This document shows, piece by piece, positions 21,314-33,261 of a stretch of DNA of 64,000 nucleotides (within the stretch, counting starts at the first letter, position 1; each line of letters starts with the position of its first letter). The stretch lies in NCBI GenBank assembly GCA_001466705.2, contig LATX02000133.1:496001-560000 (forward strand). The letters run 5' to 3'. The notes beneath the pieces were generated by a model that was not told the DNA's origin, made no database searches, and saw only the letters and a program-made list of their open reading frames with translations. The DNA is from Moniliophthora roreri (Eukaryota > Basidiomycota > Agaricomycetes > Agaricales > Marasmiaceae). The translations under genes were made by a program, and so were the position numbers.

Positions 21314-24300
21314 TCAATCATCCCCGATTCTCCCTCTTGAATTTCGCCTAATTGGCGACTCCAATTCATCCCCACCAAACCCGTCCCAACTTCCCAACGC
21401 GGAAGACAAGAATCCAGGTCCCCCGAACCCACCGCTAACACCCATGCTACCCAGGCTCCTTCTAGACGGCGTGCTGAGAAGCTTGCTCTTCCGCGTTGGA
21501 GTAGAGAATGGTGCCACGCTATTGAATTTTGGGAATCCTCGTGAGGGTGTACTGTGAGGGTCAAAAAGAGGCGACTCCTCATACGCATCTGCGTCAAGAA
21601 TAGGTACAACATGATGTCCCGTCCGTGGTACCGACTTCGTGTGTCTGGGGGTTACTGGGTATCCAGATCCTCTAGATGATAAAGTGGAAATCGACGACCC
21701 CGACCCAAAGCTGTAAGGTTCCACCTTGGAAGCCGATGATAACACAGACAATGGAGTGAAGGCCAAGTCTCCACGACTGACTCTCTTCCTGGTTGGGGTC
21801 TTAGGAATTGGCGTCATTTTTGTGGGTGTCGGCGAGTCTGGCGGTGACCTCGAATATAGCATGGGGTCATCTTCATCTTCCTCTGCTCCAAGTCTCCGCT
21901 TCTTAATAGGCGTCTCGTCGGTTGGCACAAACATTGGCTCTTTGGTGCCTGAACAGCGGAAACAGAACCAGGGCTCGTCCTCGCCACCTAACTCCCCTAC
22001 ATCCGCGATGCCTAGACAGCCGAGATGATACCAGCTCTCGCATGAGTCACATTGAACCAATTCATCCGCTGCTCCTTTCGGTGGGCCTGAGCCACCGCAT
22101 ACGCACGGAACGTCATCATCTTCCTCCTCGGAACTTGAGCTATCACCCAAATGTCTCGCTGTAGAGGTAGCATGTGAACGCGGCCGTCTTTCCATCTCCT
22201 TCCTAAACGTCAGCGCTCGAACGCTTCTCTTGCTCAACAACGCTGCCCTTGCATCTGCCGGATCGCTTGGGAAATACGCTGAGTGTCTTCTCGCCAATCT
22301 CATCGTCGGCGGTGAGGAAGGCGGTGGTCTGATCATCCGTACACCGCTAGGCTGGCCATCATCCCGTGGCGGATCGGCGTTTAACCTAACCATCTTCCCT
22401 CGCCCAGGCCTATACGCCACTGGCTTCTGCTCACCCATTCCGTCGTCATCGTACACGACACCCCATTGGGAAGATGGTATAATATCTTCGTCTTCTTCCG
22501 GCTCCTGCTCAGGATGAGGTTTAACAAGAGATAGAGGCGAGGAAGGCTCTTCGTTATCCGAAGAATCGAGGAATTTCTCAACCCATCGTAAACGCTCTTC
22601 TTCTTCACGACGGCGAATTTCTTCGCGTTCTTCTTCGCGAAGACGCCATGGAAACTCGGAATCTGGCCAATCCGGTTTCTCCTTGCTTTCAACTTTCCCA
22701 TTCACCTCTGCCTTTTCTCTCTCCTTGTCTTTCTTCTCCCTTTTGCCGTGACCGATAGAGGAAGAAACTACCGATCCATACGGATAGTGGAAAAGATCGT
22801 TCGGTGACATCTCCTTCTCCTTACGCTTCCTCTTCCCACCTCCTCCAGTTGTTTCCGCAGACTCAAACGACTCGGGTAACATATCGACGAGAACACGACC
22901 CCGACCCGCTAACTCGACAGGGTAAAGCTGCTTTCGCGCCGATTTCTTGCCTCCAGCAACAGCAGTTGCTTTCCCCGACCTGTTGACGAACGAATCATCA
23001 GAGTTAGATGTCGACATTATGGGTGCTGACATCGAGTTTGATGCCGTGAGCACCCGGAAAGCATCCAACCTTCTTCTCTTCTTCAACTCGTTCTCCGTTA
23101 ATGGTACAGACGGCTGAGGAGTTGCCTCTTTCTCCGTAGCAGGTGAAGGTTCGCTCTGCGTTTCGAAGCCCTTGACCGCCCCGGTTGTGACGGTCCTTGC
23201 CTGCTGTAGTCCAACAGGAATAGGCTGTGGCTGCCTCACCCATTCCGCTGTCCTGTAACGACCATAACCACCCGCCATCAAAGATTCCTCAAAACTTTCT
23301 TCAGAAGTTTCCTGGAAGAGTTTGAGGTCTGGGAAGAGTTTGATCGCGGGTGTGGATGTGCTGAGGTAATGTTTGGCAGTAGAAGGACCGCTACTTTCTG
23401 AGAAGAGCTTGATCCGACGGCCTTTAGTTGGGCTATCCATTATGCCAACTCCTCCAAGCGCGGAAGCAGGGGATGACTTGCGCTTAACTGGACTAACCCG
23501 GTCTCGGTCCTCACGGACGAAAAACTCTGGTCTGCGGGCTTCGATTGCAGCGTGTTGGCCTCGCCGGGCTTCCAAAGCGGCCTGTTCAACCATTCGGCGC
23601 TCAATGTCGTCCTGTCGCTGTGGTTGTTGGGCATGGGCCTTTTCTTTGCCCTTTGATGAACTGGAAGTACTGAAAAAGTCGTCTCTGGGTAAAGAAGTTT
23701 TGTCCATGAATGGAGAGGAGAGTGTTGATGGTGTGGGAGTGGGAGTCTGTGATTCTGAAGGATTAGACTCAGATGGCCTCTGGGGCGTGGCAGTCGAAGC
23801 CTGTGGTACAGAAACAGAAGTGATAGGAGGTATCGCGGAGTCTGTCGTATGTGGTTTCGATTCAGGAGCAGGGAAAGAGCTAGAACTAGGGTTGGAAGTA
23901 GCCCTCGAGTTCATTAAAGTAGCGCTGAAGTCTCCTGTGGTGGGCAGTCTTGACAAGTACTCGATTGGTCAGTATGAGACATTGTAAGAAGTTAAAATTA
24001 AATACGCACTGTGGCTTCGGGGTCTTATCATCCTTGACTGCATAAGGGCTGGACACAAGGTTATCTCGTGAATCTGAGCAAACTGAAAGTGACCGAACTC
24101 ACCTCGACTCTGGGGTCATGATCTGCTGAGACCTTCCATCAACCTGGCCCGATTCCGTATTCTTATTCTCCGAACTTGTTGTAGACGGTAAAGGTGGTCG
24201 AGTTAAAGTTCTATAGATCCATAAGCTTTGCTGATACCAAAACCGGTAAATTTCGAGACGCACGGTCGATGCAGCAATGGGGTAGGTGACTCGGGGGTAT

Positions 24301-24554
24301 GTAATCTGGCTCCAGATACATTCGGACTGTAAAATTTCAGGTATTATTTTCTAGATCCTCTGCTGGATGAGAAATGAGAATGAAGGATACCTTTGAGGGG
24401 TGGGAAGAAGCGTGTGCCGTTGAGCAGGCGCCGTGCTGAAAATGCGGTCAGTTTTCTCCGACTCTATACGTTTGGAATTATTCACGCACCTGGGTTGCTT
24501 CAGCTGGTTGCTGGGACTTTTTCCAGGAGTCGACGGTGTATCGAGAGGGGACAT
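21314..24554 (-). CDS. PHD-finger chromatin protein
   Basis: Six exons in transcription order: 24554-24490, 24435-24391, 24326-24264, 24210-24103, 24048-24010 and 23948-21314, giving 984 aa. The five short 5' exons join in frame into a Pro/Ser/Thr-rich N-terminus ('MSPLDTPSTPGKSP', 'LLPTPQSPNVSGARLHTPES'). The long last exon is mostly disordered with basic 'KKRRR' and acidic patches. One PHD finger lies at about residues 717-772: 'CVCGG', 'VQCDSCESWYHLGC', 'PWFCFRC', with all zinc ligands (Cys4-His-Cys3) and the Trp of the histone-binding pocket. Such fingers read histone H3 tails, often H3K4me. The overall protein is not one I can name. ATG 23914 would be the start if the short exons were ignored. 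Confidence 0.82.
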
Positions 24555-25079
24555 AAAATCAACTAACCCTAACCTTAGCTGTCTTGGTTCGGTTTCCTTA
24601 CGTCAGGACAAGCGTGGTCCGTGCGCACTGACGTCGCAGACTCAATCACTTACTGCAGAGCTCAAGTCTCTGGATGGAACACGCCCTGAGAGCTGAGTCC
24701 TTGAGAGCTGGAGAGGGAACATATAGAGGAAGAGTACGCTTTTGGTGCGCAATACATACTCTGGTCAATGGTATTGACTTATCCCGATGTCGCAGTCACT
24801 AGCTCATCCAGCAGAACACAATCTGTGACATCCTGATCAAAGCAAGAGGGTTATGCGTTTGAAGGAGATGGTAAGTGGCACTGTAGTGCCTAGTACTTAT
24901 CGCTAGTGCTGATACTTTTTCGGGAGGCACTCGAATGTAACGGGTACAAGAGCATGCTCAATGAACTTTACGAGCTCGATGCCTTCAGGAGCAAAAAGTT
25001 TGATCTCCCAGACGATGCCAGTTAACCTGCCACTCAAATCATCCCTTCGTTCCCGCTCAGGGTGCATGCCATCCTTTGT

Positions 25080-25540
25080 ACGCTTATTTTATGTTCTCTA
25101 ACGATCTACTTCAGATTTCAGATAGCACATACTTGGACTTGTTAAGGCTGTTTGGAGAACCGCGGAGCTTGAACAAGGACACAAGAAACTCATTGGAGAA
25201 TATCATGACGCTCGACCTTGATATGAACGATCTTTCTAGACGGATGTGAATTTAGCTTGAACCAGTACAAGTACGATGCCCTTTAGCGTGAGCCATTTCA
25301 ATCTTCTGTTTGACGTTGTATAAAATAGGGCGAAGAGAATACCTATTACATCTACCGCAAATTCACTCGGGTAATTTTGGGCCCGCTGAAAGCGAACGAA
25401 TCAAATTTACCTCGTCCGAACATCCTTTACCCAATCCCAATGCTGCTTGTGCCAAGATCATCGCAGAGTAACAGACTCGACGACTTTGTCAAAGACTTTG
25501 ATGAAGTTTACATGCGATTAGGGATAAAAGAGATTTAGTA
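25080..25540 (+). pseudogene. HNH-endonuclease-like family relic
   Basis: Frames on the plus strand recall the HNH-domain proteins common in Agaricomycetes. Seen are 'LENIMTLDLDMNDLF' (the family's 'NILTL...H..F' block), 'EENTYYIYRKFTRVI' and, in another frame, 'IKFTSSEHPLPNPNAACAKIIAE'. The last resembles the family's 'F.S.... LP.P..LALHAACA.I', followed by 'DDFVKDFDEVYMRLGI'. At least one frame change and several stops separate the blocks. The 5' half (24840-25080) is not recognisable. The function of intact relatives is not known to me. Confidence 0.4.
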
Positions 25541-25686
25541 GCTAAAGGTTGGCGGACCGCATTGATTGTACTTGTAGGTCGTATGAATATGATGGACCTC
25601 TATTCCGAAACCAAATTTACGGGCGCCACTGGGCACTATGGCTGATAGTGTTCAACTCCTGATGTTGACCCAAGATACTTAGCATA

Positions 25687-27898
25687 CTAAACCGACGAGT
25701 CTTTCTCGTCATTAACCACCCCGTCACTCGACGTTTCATCTTTTACATCAAGATCTTCCAACCCCTCGTCAGTCACAAACGTCTCGGTCGCAGGGAAGAA
25801 AGTCGATAGTGACCAGTACAACACTGAGGCCGTGAAGAACTATAATCAGTCCGGTCAGTCGCCAGTCTAAAGTGGCCAAAAGACTTGAACCTTACTCCAT
25901 ATAGCCAAGCGATATCGAATAAATGTTCGACGTCGCCCATATTTACGCCCAAAGCTGGGTTTATACGAGCAGCCAGACCGGGAAGGCTTGGTACTACCGA
26001 GAATAGGAGGGCTACCACTGCTCGCCAGTTCTAAAAGTGATAATAAGTAAGAAAAGGCTGATTCCGAGACTTGTGAACGTACAATGCCATTCCAATAGCG
26101 ATACCTGCCGTGAGGATCATACATTGCTCGTACATCCACTTTGCACTTGTGTACGATCCAGTACTATGATCAAGTCAGAACCCAATTTCATGGAAGCAGA
26201 TGGTGGCTCACATCGGTGACCATGCTAAGAGCGGAGATTGTCAATGGGAGATAGGAATCAACAACACCAACCAACTCACATTCCCGCGAACGGTCCCAAG
26301 AACACTGTATATCCGCTCATGAAACTCAAGAAACCTTGCGCTTCATTGAGAATCTCCCATGGACACGCAACCCAGCCTCCAATCAGCGCACAGATGACTT
26401 GTCCTCTCCGAATGTTGATGTACTTTGGACACAGTACCGTCATATCATTGGCGGCACTCAGTGAATTAGCACTGATGTTTGTTCCTACCGTGGCCAAAGC
26501 AAATGCAAAGGACGCAAAGAAAGACGCTGCGCGTCCACCAGAGCTTCCAGATGAGTTCCATGCCCTGTCAATGAACTTTGTGGGGTCCCAGAGTGTTTCG
26601 CCGAACATGACTTGACCAGCGGAGGTCACCGCTATTCCGACAAAGGCGATAAGTGTAAACGCAGTAGGAATGATAGCTAGTTGTACATATTGTCTAGAAA
26701 GCGTGTCAAACTTTCATTCGACAAATCAAATGAACGCAATTCTTACGCGCGTTCGTTCTTTGCGTATCTCTAAACTTTCATTGAGTACAAGCACTTGAAG
26801 TGAGAGTCTATGAAACAGCCTCACTTACCGTGAAGTCTGGGATGTTTACACTGAGCGTCGCGTAGATTCCGAGGGCGCTATTTAAAGCTGCCAGCCAAGC
26901 CCAGCTGAAGTTGCCACCACCCAATGTAGTTGATTGAGTGAGTGAAACGCTCGGAGGAGCTTTCACCATGGCCCAAATGAGTATGATGAGGAATGTCAGC
27001 GGTACAATGAATGCCTTGACTGTGCTGAACGGGTATAAGACGGAAGTGCCTCGCCGGAGAAGGGAACAGGATTCTCACAAAAGATATCTGATACGCTGAG
27101 GCGACACGAGCATCAATGGGAGCTGAATAAGCCAATAAATCACATAGCACATCATTCCTTGTGTGTGTCAATGTCGTTTAGAATAGAAGGTGGCCTAGAC
27201 TCACCTGCAGTCGTGATGTTAGCACCTTCGGGAAGGTCGTTTGGTATTCTTCCGGTAGAAGGCCAGATTGCCTTGAGCATCTGGTACACACATTCCGAGC
27301 CTGTATATGTCTGAAATTCGAGAGCGGGGTGAAATTGAATAACGGTTGAGTACGGGAAGATAACGAACCTGGATACCAAACCAAAACATGGCCAGAACCG
27401 TGCGACTAATTACGCTGAAGTAGCTGAACCAGAAGCCAAAGGATGATCGGTTCAGTACCGGGAAAGCCTAGTTTTGGAGTCAGAACTTATGAAACAAATG
27501 TGAATGGATGCGGGATGCGCGTACAATATGAAGTCTAGCTCCAACTGTACCATTCAGTACCATCACCACTGCAATGATAATGTGACCGATTGCAATTGCT
27601 AGCAAGGCTTGCCCCCTGTTATTTAGAATGGGCGTCAGAAGATAACTAGTATCAGGAAAACGAGAACGCACCAAGAAAGCCCAATTGCGATCATTGAACT
27701 CGCAAGTTGCCAAACTGCCACATTCGCCGCATCCGAGATCCAATATGCAACATAGCTCATCGAAGACCACGTCCGTTCATTGGGAGGGACTGGGTCCATA
27801 TCCTTGTTACTCCATCGTGCGTGATCTGGGGGTGTAAGGGAGGATGGTGAAGGATGGAGAGCCCATCCACTAACGGACAGGTAACGCTTGTAGGACAT
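25687..27898 (-). CDS. NCS1 nucleobase permease (Fur4/Dal4 type)
   Basis: Twelve exons in transcription order: 27898-27672, 27615-27525, 27467-27369, 27310-27205, 27157-27079, 27024-26829, 26769-26747, 26693-26280, 26224-26212, 26163-26083, 26030-25896 and 25839-25687, giving 538 aa, normal for the family. Family landmarks are 'SNKDMDPVPPNERTW', 'YWISDAANVAVWQLASSMI', 'WGQALLAIAIGHI', 'AFPVLNRSSFGFWFSYFSV' and 'FGIQTYTGSECVY'. About twelve membrane helices follow, then an acidic cytosolic tail (DVKDETSSDG). It should bring in uracil, uridine, allantoin or a similar base with H+; the exact substrate cannot be read. Exon 9 is only 13 nt long. Confidence 0.9.
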
Positions 27899-28328
27899 GA
27901 TTGAATGGAGCGCTGAGTAACTCCAATCTCCGGCATTCTTAGGCTTTTATAGACACGATATCAGGACGTGCGATAAGGGACCCCATGAGACGTGACAGCG
28001 AAAGATAAGTTGCAGATACTATATATACTTACGTAAAAGTAACTGTAAGCATTTTTATGACGGATAATAGTAACCACAAGCTCACATAGGTGCAGGAGAA
28101 CGACAATTCTACTGTAGAACAGCCTATTAATACTTGTTGTTGGGTCGACATCAAGTACTCGAGCATGTTCGCAAAAACGGGCACGGAGATCGCTCTCCTT
28201 CACTCCGTACTTACCACTCAAAGGAGTACTCTGGAGCACTGCATCGCGGATAAAATCGCCACTCAACCTTACCAGTGCCGCTATTCCGAAATCTATATAG
28301 AGAAAGTAGTTCAATGCATGGTAATCCA

Positions 28329-30123
28329 ATGGCAATTCTTTCCTTCTTTCTAACTTTGCCAAGTCTTTGGTTCATTCCAGTTCACTCTTCCCCTCCGACT
28401 GTCCACGACCTGCGTCGCAATATAACTTATCTGGGGGTCACCAACAATGGTGTGGATCAGTTCCTCAATATTCCGTACGGTCAAGCGGCACGATTTGCAA
28501 ACCCACAGCCATATACATATCCTTCCAACTTGTCCGTATACAATGCTAGCGTTCCAGGTCCAATATGTCCACAGGCCAGGGAACTCAGTTCAGCCTTTTT
28601 TACGGAATTGAGCGAGGATTGTTTGAGGTTGAGGGTTGCTCGACCTGCGGGTGCGGATCTGAAGAGCTAGCTTCCGGTCATGGTCTTCGCTTTGGAATTG
28701 TCGAGCTTCTCCAGGGGCTGAATAACACTCAATGCAGGGAGTCTGTATACGGGAAGCATCAATGAACCAATCAACGATCCAGAAAGCTTGGTCGCCCAGT
28801 CGGTCAGCAATGGCCTGCCGGTTCTGTATGTCGCTATGAACTACCGATTGAATAGTAGGTCTCTAGCTTTCATATCCTATCCAAGTACTGAATGTATTCT
28901 CCTAGTCTTCGGATTTGCCGTTTCCGATGCATTGAGGGCGAATCACTCACTGAACATCGGTCTGAAAGACCAGAGGCTCGCCCTTGAATGGATTAGAGAG
29001 AGCATAAGTTACTTCGGTGGCGATCCTGGACGCGTTACAATCTTTGGTCAGAGCTCGGGCATTGACTTGCGCTGTTCCAACCTGACCTTCATGATATACA
29101 CGGGCCTCAGTGTCGCGATGCAGATCTTCGCATATGCCAACATCACGACCAAACCCAAGCTCTTTCACTCGGCCGTAATGCAGTCCACCTCTCTCGAGCC
29201 AAATATCACAAGCGATATCTCAGCCACCACCTTCAAGGCTGTAGCCAAGCTTGCGAACTGTTCTTCTTCAACGTCGTCGGTGGAGCTTGAATGTCTACGT
29301 GCCCTCCCATTCGAAAAGTTACTCAACGTGACCATTTCCCAGTATCAGAGCGTTGGCGTTAACGATGCATATCTTCCTGTCGTGGACGGCGATTTTCTTC
29401 CATTGGCGCCCTCCAACATGACTCGACGAGGACTATTCCCGAAGATGCCAGTTATAATGGGTTGGACAGAGGATGACGGAACGCTTCTCATGCCAACATC
29501 AACTAATTCAACCACCGACACGGAGAATTACGTCCGTCAGCGCTGGACTGGTCTAACGAACAGTTCCCTCACCACATTATTCTCGTTATACCCTTCATCC
29601 GATTTCCAACCAGGCTCAACTAATCTCTCAGCCGAGTTTTACCGTGCGGCTCATATAAAACGTGACATTTCCTACCTATGCCCCTCAAAGTTTTTCGGTA
29701 GTTACATGGCCCGGAAGTACATGTTACGAGCCGCCAATCTACCACTATAACCAGAACCAGACCGTTCTCTCGAGCCTCTTTGGCCCTGACTTGCGCATCA
29801 CACACCTGTCCGAAATCCCCTACGTTTTTGGGTTCAATTTCTGGACGCTGGCAGGTATACGCCCCAATGCGAGTGATGTGAACCTGCATGAAAGAGAGTC
29901 GAGGTCGTGGAGTACTTTTGCGAATATTGGAAAACCTAGTTCGCCTCTAGCAAACAGGACTTTGGAGGGGTGGGCACCTGCCTATAATGCCAGTGGGACG
30001 AGGAATCCTGCTATCTATGTGATCGGAGGACCGAGGGCAGGCATGATGGAGGCGGATTCCAAGTTGATGGAGAGGTGTGCTTTTCTGAACAGGGATGACA
30101 TTATATTCCAGTTACGATATTGA
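28329..30123 (+). pseudogene. type-B carboxylesterase/lipase, broken
   Basis: The plus strand gives nearly a whole type-B carboxylesterase: a signal peptide (MAILSFFLTLPSLWFIPVHS), 'VDQFLNIPYGQAARF', 'PVLYVAMNYRLN', 'LKDQRLALEWIRESISYFGGDP', the nucleophile elbow 'IFGQSSG' and the catalytic-His region 'THLSEIPYVFGFNFW'. It is broken in several ways. A TAG stops the frame just before 'LPVMV' (about 28669). The segment where the oxyanion Gly-Gly-Gly should be is scrambled and frame-shifted (28690-28760). A 14-residue insertion interrupts the nucleophile elbow, and a frameshift follows 'CPSKFFGSYMA' (about 29710). The decay looks recent. Confidence 0.8.
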
Positions 30124-30902
30124 GAAGATGTACAGTACTGAGAAGGAATATAACATACTATATTGAACTGTGCACTCTTCTGGACTGACCGTCATCGTTC
30201 TTTCTGCCCGGATGGAAGCTGCTCAGTGCTGATCTTGCAGCCCACGATCCTGGGCTTCCAATTAGTAATACGCACCAGTGCCGATGGACCAGGAGGCTCT
30301 TGAAAAAATAGTGCAATGACAAGAAACGTGGCAAGGTATGTTCAATCGATGAGACGTCTATGATTGATTGGCATCTATGAGTGCACCTGAGAGCTAGTAT
30401 GACGCTTGACGTACTGCAACAAATGAAGCGCTCACATCAGATAGCCTTGGTGAGTATACCGCGTTTAGCAAGAGCATAAGTCTCTTCAAGTCGACACGCC
30501 TGGGTGACGAAGCCTGACCCATACTTTAGCTCGTACAATGTGGTGAAGAAGTCACCTTGAAGTCTCGTCCAGGGATGCCAAAACAATATCTGGCAGATTC
30601 TCCAAATTTGAAATGCATATCACATCGAGTTTTTTTCGGTCCACTGGAGGGAGGAAGCAAAATCCCCGACGACGTAGCCAACTGTGAGTTGATGTTCTTG
30701 CTCTTTGTTATATCCGCTCGTGAGTACTGATAGTCAACCGCGCTTCGTTTATTATCACTCGGGTATAGACTCGGTTCATCGAAGTTTCGATTGTTGCAGA
30801 GCAGAGAATCCTTTTTCTTCCTCTGCGAGGACCGTAGCCCTGAGTTTAGAGACGGAAAGAGTCTCGAATCGGCTGTTGTATAACCGCTTGAACTTGTCGG
30901 TT
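30124..30902. other. intergenic, possible F-box gene debris
   Basis: No supported gene. Minus-strand frames just left of 30903 may be the decayed remainder of the F-box-like fragment there, but carry no motif I can name. Confidence 0.35.
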
Positions 30903-31061
30903 TCATCGTAATCGACGTGAGAATTGGAAGCGGAGAAGGAGACGAAAGGCCTGTGCCCAATCGCGATAGACAAGGGCGCAATCCTTCAAGGTCACTTTCA
31001 ATATGGTGGACAGCTCCTGAAAGATGAGCATATCGAGCTCCAGAGGTAGTTTTCTGGGCAT
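30903..31061 (-). pseudogene. F-box-like N-terminal fragment
   Basis: A 52-codon frame from ATG 31061 reads 'MPRKLPLELDMLIFQELS' and then 'LKDCALVYRDWAQAFR'. This is the core of the short F-box-like class ('LPLEL...I...L......L..C.LV.R.W'), which differs from the coiled-coil F-box family elsewhere in the window. It stops soon after, and the frames beyond show only weak charged sequence. I take it as a truncated or dead gene; an unrecognised intron could rescue it. Confidence 0.45.
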
Positions 31062-31402
31062 CGGGTATGACAGATTTGTTGACTGATGTCGGTAGTCACC
31101 CGTGCCAGTATACTTTCGTGAGAACAGTCTATCTGATCGAATGAAATTGATCTCACTTCTGCTTTGCAATGCCAGTGTTCACAGGCGGCAAACCTGGTAT
31201 CTCAGTCTGAGGCTGGCAAGATTCGACCTCATGGTGGGATGAGAGACGCGTTCTAGACCCGAGGTAGCGGAATGGGGTGGTCACGTCACCGTGCAACGTG
31301 GGACACGTTTCCGCTTTGCTGGAGCCCTCCACGGCAAAGTCCAAATTGAGTCTCTACTCCTCATTCAATTCTCCCACTCCTCGACTTTGACCACTTTGAT
31401 TC

Positions 31403-32952
31403 ATGGGCGCAGCGCAATCTCTCCTTACTCCAGAAGCGGCTGTCACCGTCGCTGTTATTGTGGGTGCCGTAGGCATCGGATACAAACAGGCTACTTCCAC
31501 ATCTGAAGCCGGCTCTAGCGGAAGTAATGTGGAAGTCATCGAGAAGAAAGTTGGCGGTGGAAAGAAGAAGGGCAAGGTCGCTGGTACCAAGGAGGATAGT
31601 AAGGAGAAAGAAAAGCAAGAACACGCCAACACATCCATATCCAATGTCGTACCTTTTCCAGCTGTTATCCCCGGTCAGTTTGGGGATGCTGAGACAAGTG
31701 GTCTGGAGGCGTCGACTTCTTCAGTGAAGGCGACGAAGAAGAGTAAAGGGAAGAAGAAGAAAGGTGCTATTGCTACTACCAAGGAGGCTTCTGAGGCTTC
31801 ACCTATCGAGTCGGTAGTGTCACCATCAGCCGCAGCATCACTTGCACAAATCCAGAACGAATCACCAGGTCAAGCATTGGATTCGCAACCTTCTGGCAAG
31901 AAATCGAAATCCAAGAAACAGAAAAAGAAGGAGCAAGCTCAGAGCACGGTAACCGCATTCCAAAAACCGTCTTCACCTCCCACTACAACTCCCACTCCCA
32001 CTCAATCGCAGGAACTTCCGGCTAAGCCTGCGCCGAAATCAAAAGCTCCCGCCTCGCTCTATCAGTCTACTGTTTCTGTAGACACTGATGGAGAATGGAC
32101 GCGCGTGGAAGCACGTCCGAAGAAATCCAAAACGCCGGCTGCAAAAGCCGACGAATCCGCACCTGAAGCTGGGGCAGGGGCGAGAACCATCGATAGCCTC
32201 TCGACTGGGGACGATGTTGGTCCGGCTACGACGTCCGTAACTACCAGCACGTCTAACGACGACGAAGAGGAGCCTCACAAAAATGACGTTGGGCAGAGGA
32301 GATCCCTTGCGGAGAGATTGTTGCCCAAACCCAGGAAAACAGGCGTCGATGAGTAAGTGGTTCTGGGACTGTGCTTTTGTTGTTTCTTTATTGACTCTCT
32401 GACCTACTTTAGTATGCTCGAAACACCTGACTATCCCACTCTCTCCCGAGTTATGCGTATTCAGCCCCAGCCAGGCGAGAAACCTGCAAAGGGCTTTTCG
32501 TGGGGCGATTACGAGGATGTCATCGAACAAGGCACCAGCAAAAGCGGGGGCTATGACGGCGGCGGGGAGACCGGCGAGGGTGAAGACGATGATGAAGGCT
32601 GGGGTGTTGTGAAAAGTCGTGGTCGACCAAGTAAGATCTCCCTGAAACTTATGTCGTGATGTTTGTAACATAAGAGATTACAGGACCTGTGCGTGCTAGC
32701 ACTTCACAGACGTCACAAACAGCCCAGAAAGCCCCCGAAACGTTGACGAAAAAGCAACGTCAGAATAAAGCTAGACGTGAAGCGGAAAAAGCCGCCAAAA
32801 GCGAATTCAACGCGCAGCAGGAACGTACACTGGCACAAAACAGGGCGAAAAGGATTGAAGAGGAGTACAAGCAGCAGAACATGAGTAAGAAGACTGTTAG
32901 TGGTGGGATGAGTGCTAGTATCGATAGTCGGGGTAAGTTGATTTGGGATTAA
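31403..32952 (+). CDS. Lys/Ser-rich conserved fungal protein, possibly membrane-anchored
   Basis: Exons are 31403-32352, 32413-32630 and 32684-32952, giving 478 aa. The start MGAAQSLLTPEAAVTVAVIVGAVGIGY contains a hydrophobic segment that could anchor the protein. The Gly2 context (MGAAQS) could allow N-myristoylation. A long Lys/Ser/Pro-rich disordered region follows, then a conserved tail with 'WTRVE', 'TPDYPTLSRVMRIQ' variants, 'DEGWGVVKSRGR' and a basic coiled coil 'TLTKKQRQNKARREAEKAAK'. The last motif is shared by fungal proteins I know only as uncharacterised. It may associate with ribosomes or RNA (inference from the basic coil). All splice sites are GT-AG and phases close. Confidence 0.8.
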
Positions 32953-33261
32953 GTTGGGGACATCTTTAGAGTTCCTTTATCAAGCTAAGGTTTATATTTG
33001 ATACCACCTTCATTTTCTTGGTTATTGTTCCGTCTGTCAATCGTTATTTCTATCTTAGATTCGGTATTAGTTTAGGAGGAAACCAGGACATAGTAAAGTT
33101 TATCACAACAAAATCCATCCAGCATATATGAGTACATCTATTCGTGCAAAGCCACGCAATTGGTACGCGCTACTTGGATACCTTGACAAAGCCAGTACTA
33201 CGAAGTCTTGACCGGTAGTGCGTTTTGCGAATCTTCTGGTGTGTTCTGGAAGTGCACCAAT
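32953..33261. other. convergent 3' intergenic region
   Basis: These 309 bp lie between the stops of two convergent genes. The sequence is AT-rich with T-runs and presumably carries both polyadenylation sites. Nothing else is seen. Confidence 0.5.
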
